Source: Hormiphora californensis (lineage: Eukaryota; Ctenophora; Tentaculata; Cydippida; Pleurobrachiidae). From it: DNA of 64,000 nucleotides. The translations under genes were made by a program, and so were the position numbers. A model generated the notes under the pieces. The model ran no database searches, was not told the origin of the DNA, and saw nothing but the letters and a program-made list of their open reading frames with translations. Location of the stretch: NCBI GenBank assembly GCA_020137815.1, contig CM035362.1, positions 5,695,715 to 5,759,714 of the forward strand, in the 5' to 3' direction. The stretch's first letter is position 1. The number at the start of each line of letters is the position of its first letter. Below, one piece after another: positions 1 through 11,570 of the stretch.

Positions 1-982
1 TGTTTCACGGAGTTTTTGGATCGCCTCTCCCGCAGTTGGGGCTGCATTCTTCTTCTTTCCACCAAAGAGAAAGGACATGGCAGCTAGATAGTGATTGGGT
101 GAGAGAGAGAGGAAGATAGGGGGTAGGGTGAGAGAGGGAGAGGGAGAGTGATGGGGTGAGAGAGGGAGGGGGAGAGGGAGTGAGAGGTAGGTATAGTAAG
201 GGAGGGGAGGAAATGGAGCGGGTAAAAGGTTTTGATATGTGGAGAAGATGAATAATATTAAATGGGATAATATTATGGGACATTGACAGCTAGGAAATGG
301 AATAAAAACTAATATAAACGGTTCTAGAACATTTTTAGGAAGATCACAAGGTCACGGATAACCTCAATAGGGGTTGTAGAAAATATAGAGAGGACAACAA
401 ATAATTATAACAGCTGAGGGGGCTCTAATTTTAGGAAGAGTTCATAGGATGTCTGATAGTGACAGAATACTAAATAAAAGAAAGTAGAGACCGGGAATGA
501 AAGTAGAGACCAAAACTCGAAAGAGAAAGTAGAGCTGAAATCGAGGGAGAGACACGTCCTCGTAAATGTATATTACACGGACAGAATACAAATACGCAAA
601 GAACAATCATCAGAGAGAAAGCACAGAGATAGAGAGAGAGAGATAGAGATAGAAGAAGAAAAACAATTTCCCTTAGATCACGACCGTGTGAGTAGATTGG
701 TGTATAACACACACACACACTGTAAACACACACAAACCTACGCTGCATACACAAAACTCATTACACAGGAAGCAAAGTGGTGGGAAGCACATGAATAATA
801 CTCATGTACGCATATAAAATGTTTTATCTGCGTATCAGTATGAAAAGGGCACAGATTCTAAAAGACAGAGTGAGACGGTGATGTAACAATGTAATTCGAG
901 ATGGATCACATTTACTGGTGAGTGTGTGTGTAGCCTTGTGTTGTAGCAGTGATGTAGCCTAGTGATGTAGTGCAATGTTTGC
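1..982. other. No gene seen; purine-rich and unique sequence
   Basis: GA-rich tract at about 100-205 and a (CA)n run at 709-733. I see no exon-like frame with supporting splice sites. Confidence 0.5.
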
Positions 983-1635
983 TGTTTGAAAGTAGCACAA
1001 GTCTGAACAAGACAGTCTGTTTGAAAGTAGCACAAGTCTGAACAAGACAGTCTGTTTGAAAGTAGCACAAGTCTGAACAAGACAGTCTGTTTGAAAGTAG
1101 CACAAGTCTGAACAAGACAGTCTGTTTGAAAGTAGCACAAGTCTGAACAAGACAGTCTGTTTGAAAGTAGCACAAGTCTGAACAAGACAGTCTGTTTGAC
1201 AGTAGCACAAGTCTGAACCTAGGACAGTCTGTTAGTAGTGCAATTCTGAACAAGACAGTCTGTTTGAAAGTAGCACAAGTCTGAACAAGACAGTCTGTTT
1301 GAAAGTAGCACAAGTCTGAACAAGACAGTCTGTTTGAAAGTAGCACAAGTCTGAACAAGACAGTCTGTTTGAAAGTAGCACAAGTCTGAACAAGACAGTC
1401 TGTTTGAAAGTAGCACAAGTCTGAACAAGACAGTCTGTTTGAAAGTAGCACAAGTCTGAACAAGACAGTCTGTTTGACAGTAGCACAAGTCTGAACAAGA
1501 CAGTCTGTTTGAAAGTAGCACAAGTCTGAACAAGACAGTCTGTTTGAAAGTAGCACAAGTCTGAACAAGACAGTCTGTTTGAAAGTAGCACAATTCTGAA
1601 CAAGACAGTCTGTTTGACAGTAGCACAAGTCAATC
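983..1635. repeat. 35-bp minisatellite
   Basis: Unit TGTTTGAAAGTAGCACAAGT plus CTGAACAAGACAGTC, about 18 copies with few changes. One disturbed unit at 1215-1250. Directly followed by a Tigger-like end (1655-1676). Confidence 0.9.
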
Positions 1636-1682
1636 TGGGGGTAAATGGGAGTTCCGGTAAATCGGGGTCCGACTGTAGCACA

Positions 1683-2670
1683 AGTGAAGGTATGATGAAG
1701 CCTACACAGTGGAAGTTATACACACAGTACACACACACGTGTTTGGACGACACGTAAAGCTGCTACACACATGATGTGATGTACAAGCCTAGTAGACAAG
1801 AAGAGAACAGTGTAGACGAAGGAGGGTAAATGTATGAGGGGGGGGTGGGAGATAGCGGGGGAAGGGGGGAGGGACATGGTGAGGGGGGCATAGGGGGAAG
1901 AGAAACATAGCGGAGGGGGAAATAGCGGGGGGGGGGGGGGGGGGGGGGGTAGGTCATGGTGAGGAAGGGAGCTGGAGAGAGGGGGAAATAGAGGGGCAAG
2001 GGAAGGGAGCTGGGGTGAGGAACAATATCAGAGGGCAAGGGAACTGGGTATTAGGGTAATTGCGAGTCAAAAATCAAACACAGCACCATTTATCTGTTGT
2101 TTTTCAACTTTTAAAACGAGTAAATATATCATCAGGGGTAAAACCACAGAAAAACATAACTCTCGCGCTGGGCCCTGATTAACACTTTATATCTCTCTTT
2201 CACTCTCTGTCGTCCCTCTTTCCCGGTCCACGAGGGGGAGGGCAGTATTGGGTAGTTACAATAAATATACTAGCCTGCTCCACCTCGGAACGGGAAGATG
2301 GATACCTCACAAACTGGCTAACCATTATATTTATCAACCACGTATGTACGCCAAGAATGTATTTTATTCAATTGGTGTCACGTGTAATATTGGTAGGCCA
2401 GTCTGAGAGACATGGTTATATTAACCAACTAATTAACTAATTAATGGTCAACATGGTGGGGATGATGGGTTTCAAGAGCTGGCCCAGCTTTGTAAACTGC
2501 CCAATCGGGGCATCGTAAAAAGAAAATAATTGCGAACACACTGACCTACAAACTTATCGTAGGGTTTACTAAAACTTATTTTTCTTCAGTCTTGTTTCTC
2601 TCTTCTTTTTCTCATCATTTCTCTGTTTCTCTCCCCAACTCATGCACTTTAGTAAAACTAAAAAAATACT
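1683..2670. other. No gene seen; contains a G-tract
   Basis: G-rich repeats at 1830-2010 with an uninterrupted G-tract near 1928-1949; the rest is AT-rich unique sequence. Confidence 0.5.
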
Positions 2671-2768
2671 CAGGAACCGGCCGACAACCAATCAGAACTC
2701 GTTATGTAGGTCACGTGACTGGTTATCAGCCAATCAGGGACCAGTAGTTCCTGATTCGGTCGGTTCCG
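2671..2768. mobile_element. hAT-like MITE, E-box/CCAAT family
   Basis: Termini CAGGAACCGGCCGA and CGGTCGGTTCCG flank the family core with CCAATCAG, GTCACGTGAC and a second CCAATCAG. Confidence 0.85.
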
Positions 2769-4093
2769 AAAATACTGAACACTCACATCCATTTTCTGTG
2801 ATGTAGCTAGGCGGGTGCAGACTGAATATAATCGAAGAAGGGAATGGTTGGGGTGTTCCCCATTAATTAGGGGACAAGATAATTGGGGGAGGGACAAGAT
2901 AATTAGGGGATAATTAGGGGACAAGATAATTGACTTAACATTTGATGTCGTCACACTTTGTGTGGAAACTGTGCAACTGGAATGGGTTTTAATCTAATTC
3001 TAGCTATTGGGTAAGATGGAAACTGTTGAAGCAAGACAATGTAATGCGAGTTATGCTGCACCCGCCTAGTTCACCAATAATGGAAAGCGAGAATTTGGCT
3101 TTCATTAAAAAATGTTGTTCATCGCACGCATTTTAGTGTGTCTGGTGGGTTTATATGAAATATAATTAACAAAATTATTGCGCAATTTCACTCACACAAC
3201 CTCATGGTTACCGACTATCTTAAATTAAATCGGCTTAAAAAATAAACGTTTTTCAAAAAAAGGAAAGGGGTAAAAAACCAGACACGAATAAAGTGGGAGC
3301 ATTATATCTCCGATGTTGAGGGTCGGAGAGAGAGTCCGTCTGGGAGAGATAGAGTGTTGCTGTATGAGTTGTTATCCCATATAATCCCAGGGGGAGGAGC
3401 TCTAGGACAAATTCACCCACCCAGAGCAAATAAACTATCTTGCGATCATCTAATGAGAACCAAGTTGCGAATTTAATTGCCCTGAGTGGAGTGTTGCTTG
3501 CTCAAAAACCTCCCCTTGGGATTATAAAGTTTGCACGCACACACACAAGGGGGATGGGATGTTTCTCCTCAACTTGTGCGGTTTGTTATAGATTGCTATG
3601 TAGGATAAACGTCGTACAAGTCGATCCTTTTACACCACTAAACAGGATTCGATAACACCCATACAGACACTCGGGGGTAGGGGTATTTAGAGGGCAGGAG
3701 TTGCACTAGGAGGTGCACCCTCTAGATACCCGGGGGAAGAACTTTTTAGGCCGCCAAACCTTGTTTATACTTGCTTATATAGAAGCAGTGTTTACTCATT
3801 TTTAACACGATTTAACACGTGTTTTTTAGACACCGAAAGAACAGACAGAAATCACATGGGAGACAGATTGAAGTGTGTGGGGTACTAGAATGGCAGTCAT
3901 CTAACACACGGTCGACTTGCTCATGATAGCGGCCCTACTAACTTGACAACTTGCCCCGTAAAGTAGATAACATTGTGTTCTTCTGAATCGAACAAGCCCA
4001 AGATGGTCGCATATATTTAAGTCCAAAACAGAATCTTAGGGACGTTCAAATGCGTGATTCCCAAAGATTCTGTTTAGGAGTTGAGTGACCCTC

Positions 4094-4160
4094 CAATCAG
4101 AACTCGTTATTTAGGTCACGTGACTGGTTATCAGCCAATCAGGGACCAGTATTTCCTGAG
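4094..4160. mobile_element. hAT-like MITE core, truncated
   Basis: Only the internal core (CCAATCAG to GTATTTCCTGA) remains; both terminal repeats are lost. Confidence 0.8.
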
Positions 4161-4251
4161 CGACCCTCTTGGACTCCTACGATTCATCCAAGCTGTACAC
4201 AACATCATCAACTGTACGGAATTGTAAACTGATAGTAGCAGCCCCTTGCAG

Positions 4252-4360
4252 CAGGAACCGACCTAAACAAGTAAACAACCAATCAGAGCTCGCTATTTAG
4301 GTCACGTGACTGGTTATCAGCCAATAAGGGACCAGTATTTCCTTATTCGGTCGGTTCCTG
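4252..4360. mobile_element. hAT-like MITE with perfect 8-bp target duplication
   Basis: Full copy with CAGGAACCGACC terminal repeats. CCTTGCAG occurs directly on both sides, the 8-bp duplication expected for hAT elements. Confidence 0.9.
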
Positions 4361-4775
4361 CCTTGCAGAGTCTGAACTTGTAATAGACTAAGAAGGTAGT
4401 ATATTCATCTCCAGTCAGTACCGTAACACACACTTGATCCTGTCTCACTTGATTATACTGCTTCTTAAGGTGTACTACATGATAGTGGGGGAGACTATTT
4501 GATTTGCAAAGTTCCAATGAATACCGTGATACAAAATGTTATCATGTACCCAAAAGAACACATCGTACTAGTCTCGTCAACTAAATATTTATATATTTAT
4601 ATATAACATACAGCACGCACCAACGTGACACCATCTAGCGTTCTTTTACAAGATGGGTAAGGTGGCGTCACGGGTACGGAAATCGAAGAAAAAAAAGGAC
4701 TGTTTAAACTCCGTCTTTGGTTGGCTTAACGGCCCGCCCGACCCATCCACGCCAACCCGACCCACATACAACAAC

Positions 4776-4867
4776 CAGGAACCGACCAATCAGAACTCGT
4801 TATTTAGGTCACGTGACTGGTTATCAGCCAATCAGGGACCAGTATTTCCTGATTCGGTCGGTTCCTG
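4776..4867. mobile_element. hAT-like MITE
   Basis: CAGGAACCGACC at the left and GGTCGGTTCCTG at the right, full core; about 15 bases are missing just inside the left end. Confidence 0.85.
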
Positions 4868-5026
4868 ATACACAACCCAGCCACTGAGCAACAGGTAGTA
4901 ATATTATATACAAAAGGGGGAAGACTGGGGGTCCATGCTCCCAAAAGTGCGCTAAAGATTCACCAGGGAATTTATAGGCACAATGGGGGAGATGGAACAA
5001 CCATGCTGCTCAGTGGAGGGTGCACA

Positions 5027-5104
5027 CCATATTTGGTCATCACGTGTGACAACATAATGACCATATTTGGTCATCACGTGTGACAACATGATGCCCATAT
5101 ATGG
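5027..5104. promoter_or_regulatory. CArG-like and E-box cluster
   Basis: Two units of ACCATATTTGGTCATCACGTG and one CCATATATGG within 78 bp; another pair lies at 5628-5663. CC(A/T)6GG is the SRF consensus. No nearby gene start is recognised, so this may be part of a repeat. Confidence 0.4.
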
Positions 5105-5270
5105 TAACAATGTGTTATATGGGGCTGGGAATCGGAGGGGGTGCCCGACATTCCGGCAGAAGTAGTTGTCTGACATTCAGACTGGTCATTCATACCGACA
5201 CGGTGCACGCTACCCTCGGGATGGAATGTATTAGGAGATACAGCACGTGATGCATGCCATGTACCCTGAT

Positions 5271-5478
5271 AGTAGAGGACACGTGGCAACGAAATTACCC
5301 TTCGTAGGTAATATTATTAATAGTAAGGTGCACGTTTTAGCGTACCCACAAGGTAGGGGTAATTTCGTTACCAAGTATACACTAACGTAGTACGTGCACA
5401 AAAAATGCACGTCATGCTGTAAGAACATGCATGTGGTGCACGTTTTTTGCACGTACCCAGCTAGTGTCCTCTACTACT
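5271..5478. mobile_element. 208-bp MITE
   Basis: TAGTAGAGGACAC at the left, GTGTCCTCTACTA at the right; inside are GTAATTTCGTTACC and GTGCACG motifs that recur near 34560 and 49580. Confidence 0.55.
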
Positions 5479-5813
5479 AAGGACATGACATGGTGATACA
5501 TTTTGAAGCTCTACCTCTCTGATATTGAGGGTATATAAACTTAAACACACAGCACTCTTTCAGATGCGGTATTGTACACATGGTTGAAAGATGTGCTATA
5601 TATCACAGTTAGAGCTGTCTTCGTTACCATATTTGGTCACCACGTGATGATGCCCATATATGGTAATGTAAATATCACATTTTTCGTCGCTGTATTTTCT
5701 CCATGGTTAGTTAATCGGACCAACACGTTATGTGCGAAGCAAACTGCGATACCTGTGTACAATGTGGCACTATATATTATATTGAGGACTAAGCAAAAAC
5801 CAACCCAAAAAGT

Positions 5814-5901
5814 AGTATCTCCGGTTCCTGGTGAGAGAGAATAGACTTCATCTATTCCGAAACAACTGAGATGAGGTCTCTATCTCACCAGGAACCGGAG
5901 A
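5814..5901. mobile_element. 88-bp hairpin MITE
   Basis: AGTATCTCCGGTTCCTGGTG and complement around a short loop; an outer CCCAAAA/TTTTGGG pair extends the palindrome. Confidence 0.55.
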
Positions 5902-6213
5902 TATATGACCAAAAAAAGAATAGTCATTTTGGGTTCTTTTTTACTTTCCAGAATAAATTATTACACACGCTATGATCTGGAAATGAGGAACAAACTGAGA
6001 CACGAGCACGCGTGTCGTTATAAAGTCTCAGTTGGCATATCGCCAGATCTCAACAATGTAACATATTATCCAAGCTGTCATTATATTATATAGCGACACA
6101 TTAGCATACAGGTATCGGTTAAAATGGAAAAATAATGCAATTGTCCTGGCTTTAAGGTAGTGTAAGGGGTAGCTGATCTGGTCATGGTGTTCCTCAGCCT
6201 AACTAAACTAAAC

Positions 6214-6322
6214 CAGGAACCGACCGGACCAAGTAAACAGCCAATCAGAGCTTGTTATTTAGGTCACGTGACTGGTTATCAGCCAATCAGGGACCAGTAT
6301 TTCCTGATTCGGTCGGTTCCTG
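6214..6322. mobile_element. hAT-like MITE
   Basis: Full copy; flanks AACTAAAC and AACCAAAC differ at one of eight positions. Confidence 0.88.
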
Positions 6323-6716
6323 AACCAAACCTAGTCTAAAAAGAGTTCCCGCCATGTAATCAAAATGGTGTGAAAACTGTGGGAAGATCTTTTTAGATTA
6401 GGTTTTTAGATACACGACGCATGGGATTGGAGAGAGCTCTTTAGGTTTTTGTATCTTTTAGTATCTAGACAGGTACATGCAGATTCTCCTACATTGTGGT
6501 CTAGGCGAAGCTGTGCACAAGAGAATTTCTAAAAGATAGAAATCCTATATTGTGGGAGAGAGAGAAAGAGAGGAGGGAGATAGATAGAGATCTAGAGAGA
6601 GAACGAGGGAGATAGATAGAGAAAGATAGAGAGAAAGATAGAGAGAGAGAGGAGGGAGAGAGAGGGAGATAGAGAAAGAGGGAGATAGATAGAGAAAGAT
6701 AGAGAGAAAGATAGAG

Positions 6717-6749
<33 letters not shown>

Positions 6750-7305
6750 TAGAGAGAGCGAGAGGGAGATAGACAGAGAAAGATAGAGCGAGGGATAGAG
6801 AGAGGGATAGAGAAAGATAAAGATAAAGATAAAGAAAGAGGAAAAGAGAGACTCTCTCAAAGCCCATGGCCACATACTAATATTTTGTCAGTAGAGTCAG
6901 GTTTGTCTTGGTGCACGAGCTACACAGTAACAGAGAACTATCATCACCATCTAACATGAGCAACCATGAAAGGTCACATGACTATAATTATGTCGCATGG
7001 TAAACAATGACAATAGCTGGTAGTCAAAGAGGAAGAATGCTATCACCTGATCACCATGGTAACATGGTAACAGGAATGCTATCACCTGATCACCATGGTA
7101 ACACCATGGTAACAGAGGAGCATCCTTCCTCTTAGACCTAACCAAACATCTCAATACATGTATAGTTCACACACACATGACAAGTAATCCTCTGAGGAAC
7201 GTGGAGGGGTGTGTTCCACATTTTAGCAGACATATTTGCACGACAATCATGCTGGTCAATCATACTAACAGGAAACACGCCACACTCCGACCAATGTATA
7301 TTGAG

Positions 7306-7434
7306 TTAATTAACTAATTAATTAATAGTAGGAGCACGCTTAGATCATGCACGTGCAAACGTGTTAGTAACCTAAACTTCTGGTGGCGTACGTGCATGAT
7401 TTAAGCGCTTCTACTATTAATTAATTAGTTAATT
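7306..7434. mobile_element. 129-bp MITE
   Basis: AATTAACTAATTAATTAATA at the left is mirrored at the right, with inner arms around ATCATGCACGTGC. Confidence 0.6.
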
Positions 7435-7680
7435 GGGTGACGAAGTTTGGATGTAATTGGACACCAATTAGCACGTTAATTGGATGTCTATACACCAGAG
7501 TCCCCTGTACACTCGAAATATATACAATAAATCAGCTGACCCGATATATGCAGAACAATGCAGATAAAATATCTCTATAATTTAATTAAGAGAGAGAAAA
7601 CACAATAATCTCAGTATGAAGGTTTGTCAGAATGTTGAGTTTTGGAATTCAAATAGAAGCCAAGTACAGTCAAATGTACA

Positions 7681-7790
7681 TACAGGGTGTCTCAAACATT
7701 GTTGACAACGGTTACCATGGTTACAACGGTTACCATGGCTCAGCAGTCTGACACTGCACCGTTACTAAGAACCAATGAAACACCCTGTAT
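7681..7790. mobile_element. Mariner-like MITE
   Basis: TACAGGGTGTCTCA and TGAAACACCCTGTA ends with TA flanks. The middle has GGTTACCATGG repeats. Confidence 0.55.
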
Positions 7791-8600
7791 ATTAGGAAGA
7801 TCAAGTCTCCTAAAATTGACTTCTAATTGAAATCCAGTGACACATTCTGAAAAACATTCACCAAAGAAAGATGTGTTACCGTTCTCAAAATAAATTACCA
7901 TCACAACAAATATTATTTATATTTATATGCTTATTATAGGGCGGTTAACGAGGGATAATGTCTATTTTGAAATACTTATTTAATTCAAAACAGACAATAG
8001 AATAAATTGTGCGATTGTACATTACATATACTTGTAATGTGTGTATAATGTATAACGCACATGCAATCCATGTACAACGAATGTGAATGTTTTCAAGTTT
8101 TAAAATGTTGTACATGAATTGTATTGTAATATGTAAACAGAAAAGTACACACTCGTGTGTAACCATATTTGTACAATAATATTCCCTTTGGTAGAGTGGA
8201 GATCTTAGTGTGATAAATATCAAGAACTGTCAAGTTCAAGATAACAATCTGATGGAAGGAATCTCAGAAATCTCCAAACACTCATATCGAAAAAGTTTAT
8301 GTACATTGAAACATGTATATGTATGTCACAGTTTATGTCACATGTTAGGCGAGTCAGAGATGTATATATCATATTGCTCTGCGAATGATCTCTAGTCTCT
8401 TTTGTTATTTTACCGATTATACATCTCTAACATCGCCAACTCGATTTCATACTGTGTGAAAAGTGTCCCCGCAATATCTTGCGTCGTGTGTGTTAAGAAC
8501 ATAAATGAGAACTGAGATTAAAAGCATGTTAAACATGTTAAACAATTTAACATGTTAAACATGTTAAACACTAACATGTACTAACATGTTAAGCAATGTT

Positions 8601-10786
8601 TCAGGATCCACCCGACTTGGTACTTCCCGTGCTGCTCGATTTGGAACGGGGTTCCGCTGAGGAATCATCGTTTTCACTGCCTAGAAAGAGAGAGTGATAT
8701 TAGGGGGAGAGAGGGAGAGAGGGCGGTATTAGGACCGTCAGATATAATGTGTGTGTTTTAGTGTAAGTAAGTCATTGGCATAATAATTAATTATATGTCC
8801 CGTATATGTATTCAGCCCTAAAAAAGTTTATCGGCCAAAATCAGAGTACAGATTGACTTTTTTAGGGCTGGACACAGTATTGCTCAGGAACCGACCGAAT
8901 CAAGAAATACTGGTCCTTGATTGGCTGATAACCAGTCACGTGACCTAAATAACGAGTTCTGATTGGTTGTTTACTTGTATCGGTCGATTCCTGGTATTCC
9001 AGTACTTACTTCCACTTCCTTGGTTGACCATCTTCAAGATGAGGGGAAGATACGCGAGGAGATCAGACGAATTTTCCATCATCAGCCCAGAGAACTTGTG
9101 GTACAGCTTCTTATTACTGCTCTTTAGACTTTGTAACACGCTCTTCATCATGACGATCTTCTCGATGACTTCCCTGGCTCCCTCCCCATTTCCCCCGCTC
9201 CTCCGAGCACTGCTACCTCCACTCCTCGTCTCCAAATGGTCCGTCTTCTGGCTCTTGTCCGAGTCATTGCCGGGGTTTGGAATCTGGGGATTGTCGTTAC
9301 TCGACGTGGAGGGAGGGGACGGGGTGAGGGAGTTGGTTGTTGCGGTGTTGTTACTGTTACAACTCGATCGGTTACCACCAGATCCCGTACTACTGCCACT
9401 CGCGAAGAAATCAAACATGCTGCTCGTGTCAGAACACGTCCGAGTATTGGTGTCCTTATCGGAGAGGGTCAGGGAGGAACCACAGTTGCTGCTTGAACCC
9501 ATGGTTGTGTTGAGGGTGTATGTGGTGGGAGTGGTATCCGGATTACTTGGGATCCCTACTCCTCCACTTGGCAACATGCCAGCCACTGGGACAAACTTTC
9601 GGGAAGTAGAGTTCTTGAAGCAAAACTCAAACGCAGACTTCACTTGCACAACCGCGGTAGTTGATGGTTTTTCTGATGTAGATGGGATATCGGGAGACCT
9701 CTCTTCTTCTTCTTCCTCCTCTTCCTGCTGATTCGTATCTGTGGAACTGATCAGGTATGGAGCGGGGGCACCGGTGATACCCTTTTTTAGCATGTTCTTC
9801 TTCTGCTTTTGGCTCCACATCTTCTTCACATCGACAATGTAAAGATCATCAGTCTTGTAGTCCTCGTAACCGACAGGCCAGATGTATGTCTCACTATACT
9901 TGACGCCATGTTCCGTCCTCATGGGGTACCCTCGGGCCTGGACGAGGAGATAACTGTCTCCATCATAGAGTCGGAAAGTACAGGAAAAGAACCCGTTACG
10001 CTTCGTCTGGGACTCCATTTGGTCCAGAACGGGCAAGTCATCAGGGTGGAGAAGTGCGAGAAGAGATACCGGAGAACCCCGGAGGGGACTTAAGGCATCT
10101 TCCAGCAGCATATCCAGCCAGGAATGTGACTTGATGATCTCACATTCCCGGTTAATCCAGATCTCGAAACCGGTGTTGAACATGAATGGATCACGGACAA
10201 CGTCTCGACGGTCCGGTATCAGACCATATCCCATGAAGATCTTGGTGTTACCAGTGTTGGCTAGCGTCAGCACTCGTCCCTTGAGCAGCATGGTGGTGGG
10301 CTGCTTGTTTTTCTTCGTGTACTTCAACCTCATCTCTATAGTCCGCAACTCATCCCGGAACACCTTGTAAAGGATCTCGGTGGTATTCAGGCAGATCTGG
10401 TTGAGAAAGGACCCAATGTAGGCCATGTTGAATGGTAATGGGTGGTCCGTTAACCGACTGGTGATGTGCAAAACCCGGCCATTCTCGTCGAACACCAGCC
10501 CAATGTAGTTGCCAGCCTCGAAGAATAGATCTGATGGGAAACCATTCTGGTCGGAAGCGAAGGAATCACAAAACTTGTCCAGTTTAAGGATGGATACGGC
10601 AGTGGAGAGACACTTGTTGATGGATAACTTCTTGAAACCCATAACTCTGCTCATTTCTGCCATGTAGTTCTTGAATTTGTCCCGGTTGCATTTCGATCGT
10701 TTCTTCTCTGTGTCCTTCCTAAATCGTTCAATTCGAATTGGAGGACCGTGGTGAATGCCAGATGATGTTGGTGGGGAAGAGCTCAT
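8601..10786 (-). CDS. bHLH-PAS-like transcription factor, intact copy 1
   Basis: Two coding exons: complement(9010..10786) and complement(8601..8680), joined by a 329-bp intron (donor GTAAGT at 9009, acceptor CTTTCTAG before 8680), giving 618 residues. Residues about 24-75 look like a basic helix-loop-helix (KRSKCNRDKF, then two amphipathic helices). Residues about 86-190 resemble a PAS-A domain and 202-308 a PAS-B domain (LLHPDDLPVL, a typical PAS-B HPDDL turn). A poly-Glu run follows, then a long Ser/Thr/Asn/Gly-rich region and a short helical C-terminal block. Such proteins are nuclear and dimerise to bind E-box-like sites. The start is the first ATG after a TATA-like element at 10811-10823. 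Reading through the intron would instead end the protein inside a MITE. The basic region is poorly conserved, so DNA binding is not assured. The exact family (CLOCK, AHR, ARNT type) cannot be set by eye. Confidence 0.8.
8814..8868. repeat. Short hairpin, CAGCCCTAAAAAAGT arms
   Basis: Fifteen-base arms around a 25-base loop in the bHLH-PAS intron. Confidence 0.5.
8885..8993. mobile_element. hAT-like MITE in the bHLH-PAS intron
   Basis: Full copy inside the 329-bp intron. If the intron is retained, the element supplies the last 17 or so residues (ending NNQSELVI) and the stop. Confidence 0.88.
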
Positions 10787-10810
10787 GTTCTGTTCTCGGT
10801 GTATGTCATT

Positions 10811-10823
10811 CTTGTATATAATA
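10811..10823 (-). promoter_or_regulatory. TATA-like element of bHLH-PAS copy 1
   Basis: On the minus strand the sequence reads TATTATATACAAG, ending about 25 bases before the start codon at 10786. The same region in copy 2 (26688-26701) reads TATTGTATACAAG. Position this close to the ATG implies a very short 5' leader or that it is only AT-rich leader sequence. Confidence 0.45.
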
Positions 10824-10826
10824 GGG

Positions 10827-11570
10827 GTTGCCTAGTAACAGTGTGGTTTGGTTAGTTGGGGGTTGCCTAGTAACAGTGTGGTTTGGTTAGTTGGGGGTTG
10901 CCTAGTAACAGGGTGGTTTGGTTAGTTGGGAGTTGCCTAGTAACAGAATGGTTTGGTTGGTTGGGGGTTGCCTAGTAACAGGGTGGTTTGGTTAGTTGGG
11001 GTTGCCTAGTAACAGTGTGGTTTGGTTAGTTGGGGTTGCCTAGTAACAGTGTGGTTTGGTTAGTTGGGGGTTGCCTAGTAACAGTGTGGTTTGGTTAGTT
11101 GGGGGTTGCCTAGTAACAGTGTGGTTTGGTTAGTTGGGGTTGCCTAGTAACAGGGTGGTTTGGTTAGTTGGGAGTTGCCTAGTAACAGAATGGTTTGGTT
11201 GGTTGGGGGTTGCCTAGTAACAGGGTGGTTTGGTTAGTGGGGGGTTGCCTAGTAACAGTGTGGTTTGGTTGGGGTGCCCTAGACAGGGGGGTTTGGTTAA
11301 TTGGGGGGCCAGCTTAAGTTGGGTTTGGGTATTGGGGTTGCCTAGTAACTTAGGTTTGGTTGTTGGGGGTTGCATGGAAGTGGGGCCTTGGTTGGTAGGG
11401 GGGCTTGGGGGTGTGGGCCCTGATTAGAGTGGGGGCTTGGATGGAGTGGGGCATAGATTGGGGGGGTCCTAGACATGGGTGGGGTTAGTTGGTGGCCATT
11501 GGACAGGGGTTGGGTAGTTAGGGTTGCCTAGTGAGCAGGGCTTGGTTAGTGGGGGCCATAGGCTTAGGGT
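10827..11570 (-). promoter_or_regulatory. Tandem X-box (RFX-type) array upstream of bHLH-PAS copy 1
   Basis: A 34-36-bp unit containing GTTGCCTAGTAAC is repeated about 13 times from 10827 to 11255 and decays up to about 11570. The core fits the RFX X-box consensus GTNRCC-N(0-3)-RGYAAC exactly. The array ends directly at the TATA-like element. Units vary mostly outside the core (GTGTGG, GGGTGG, GAATGG). RFX binding is inferred from the motif only. Confidence 0.7.

Larger units (their letters stand above)
2769..8600. other. Intergenic, MITE-rich; no gene recognised
   Basis: Holds the MITEs listed above, a degenerate GA tract at 6540-6850 and a doubled 54-bp unit with CACCATGGTAACA at 7020-7115. 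CATGTTAAA repeats at 8525-8600 abut the bHLH-PAS stop. Short open frames here lack family signals. Confidence 0.5.

Noticed and set aside
983-1635. CRISPR-like regular array
   Set aside because: Units are contiguous with no spacers, and the window is eukaryotic.
912-1753. Long open frames across 912-1753
   Set aside because: They are translations of the 35-bp minisatellite in several frames and both cannot be genes.
8967-9731. Plus-strand 254-codon open frame
   Set aside because: It is antisense to the bHLH-PAS coding exon and has no independent support.
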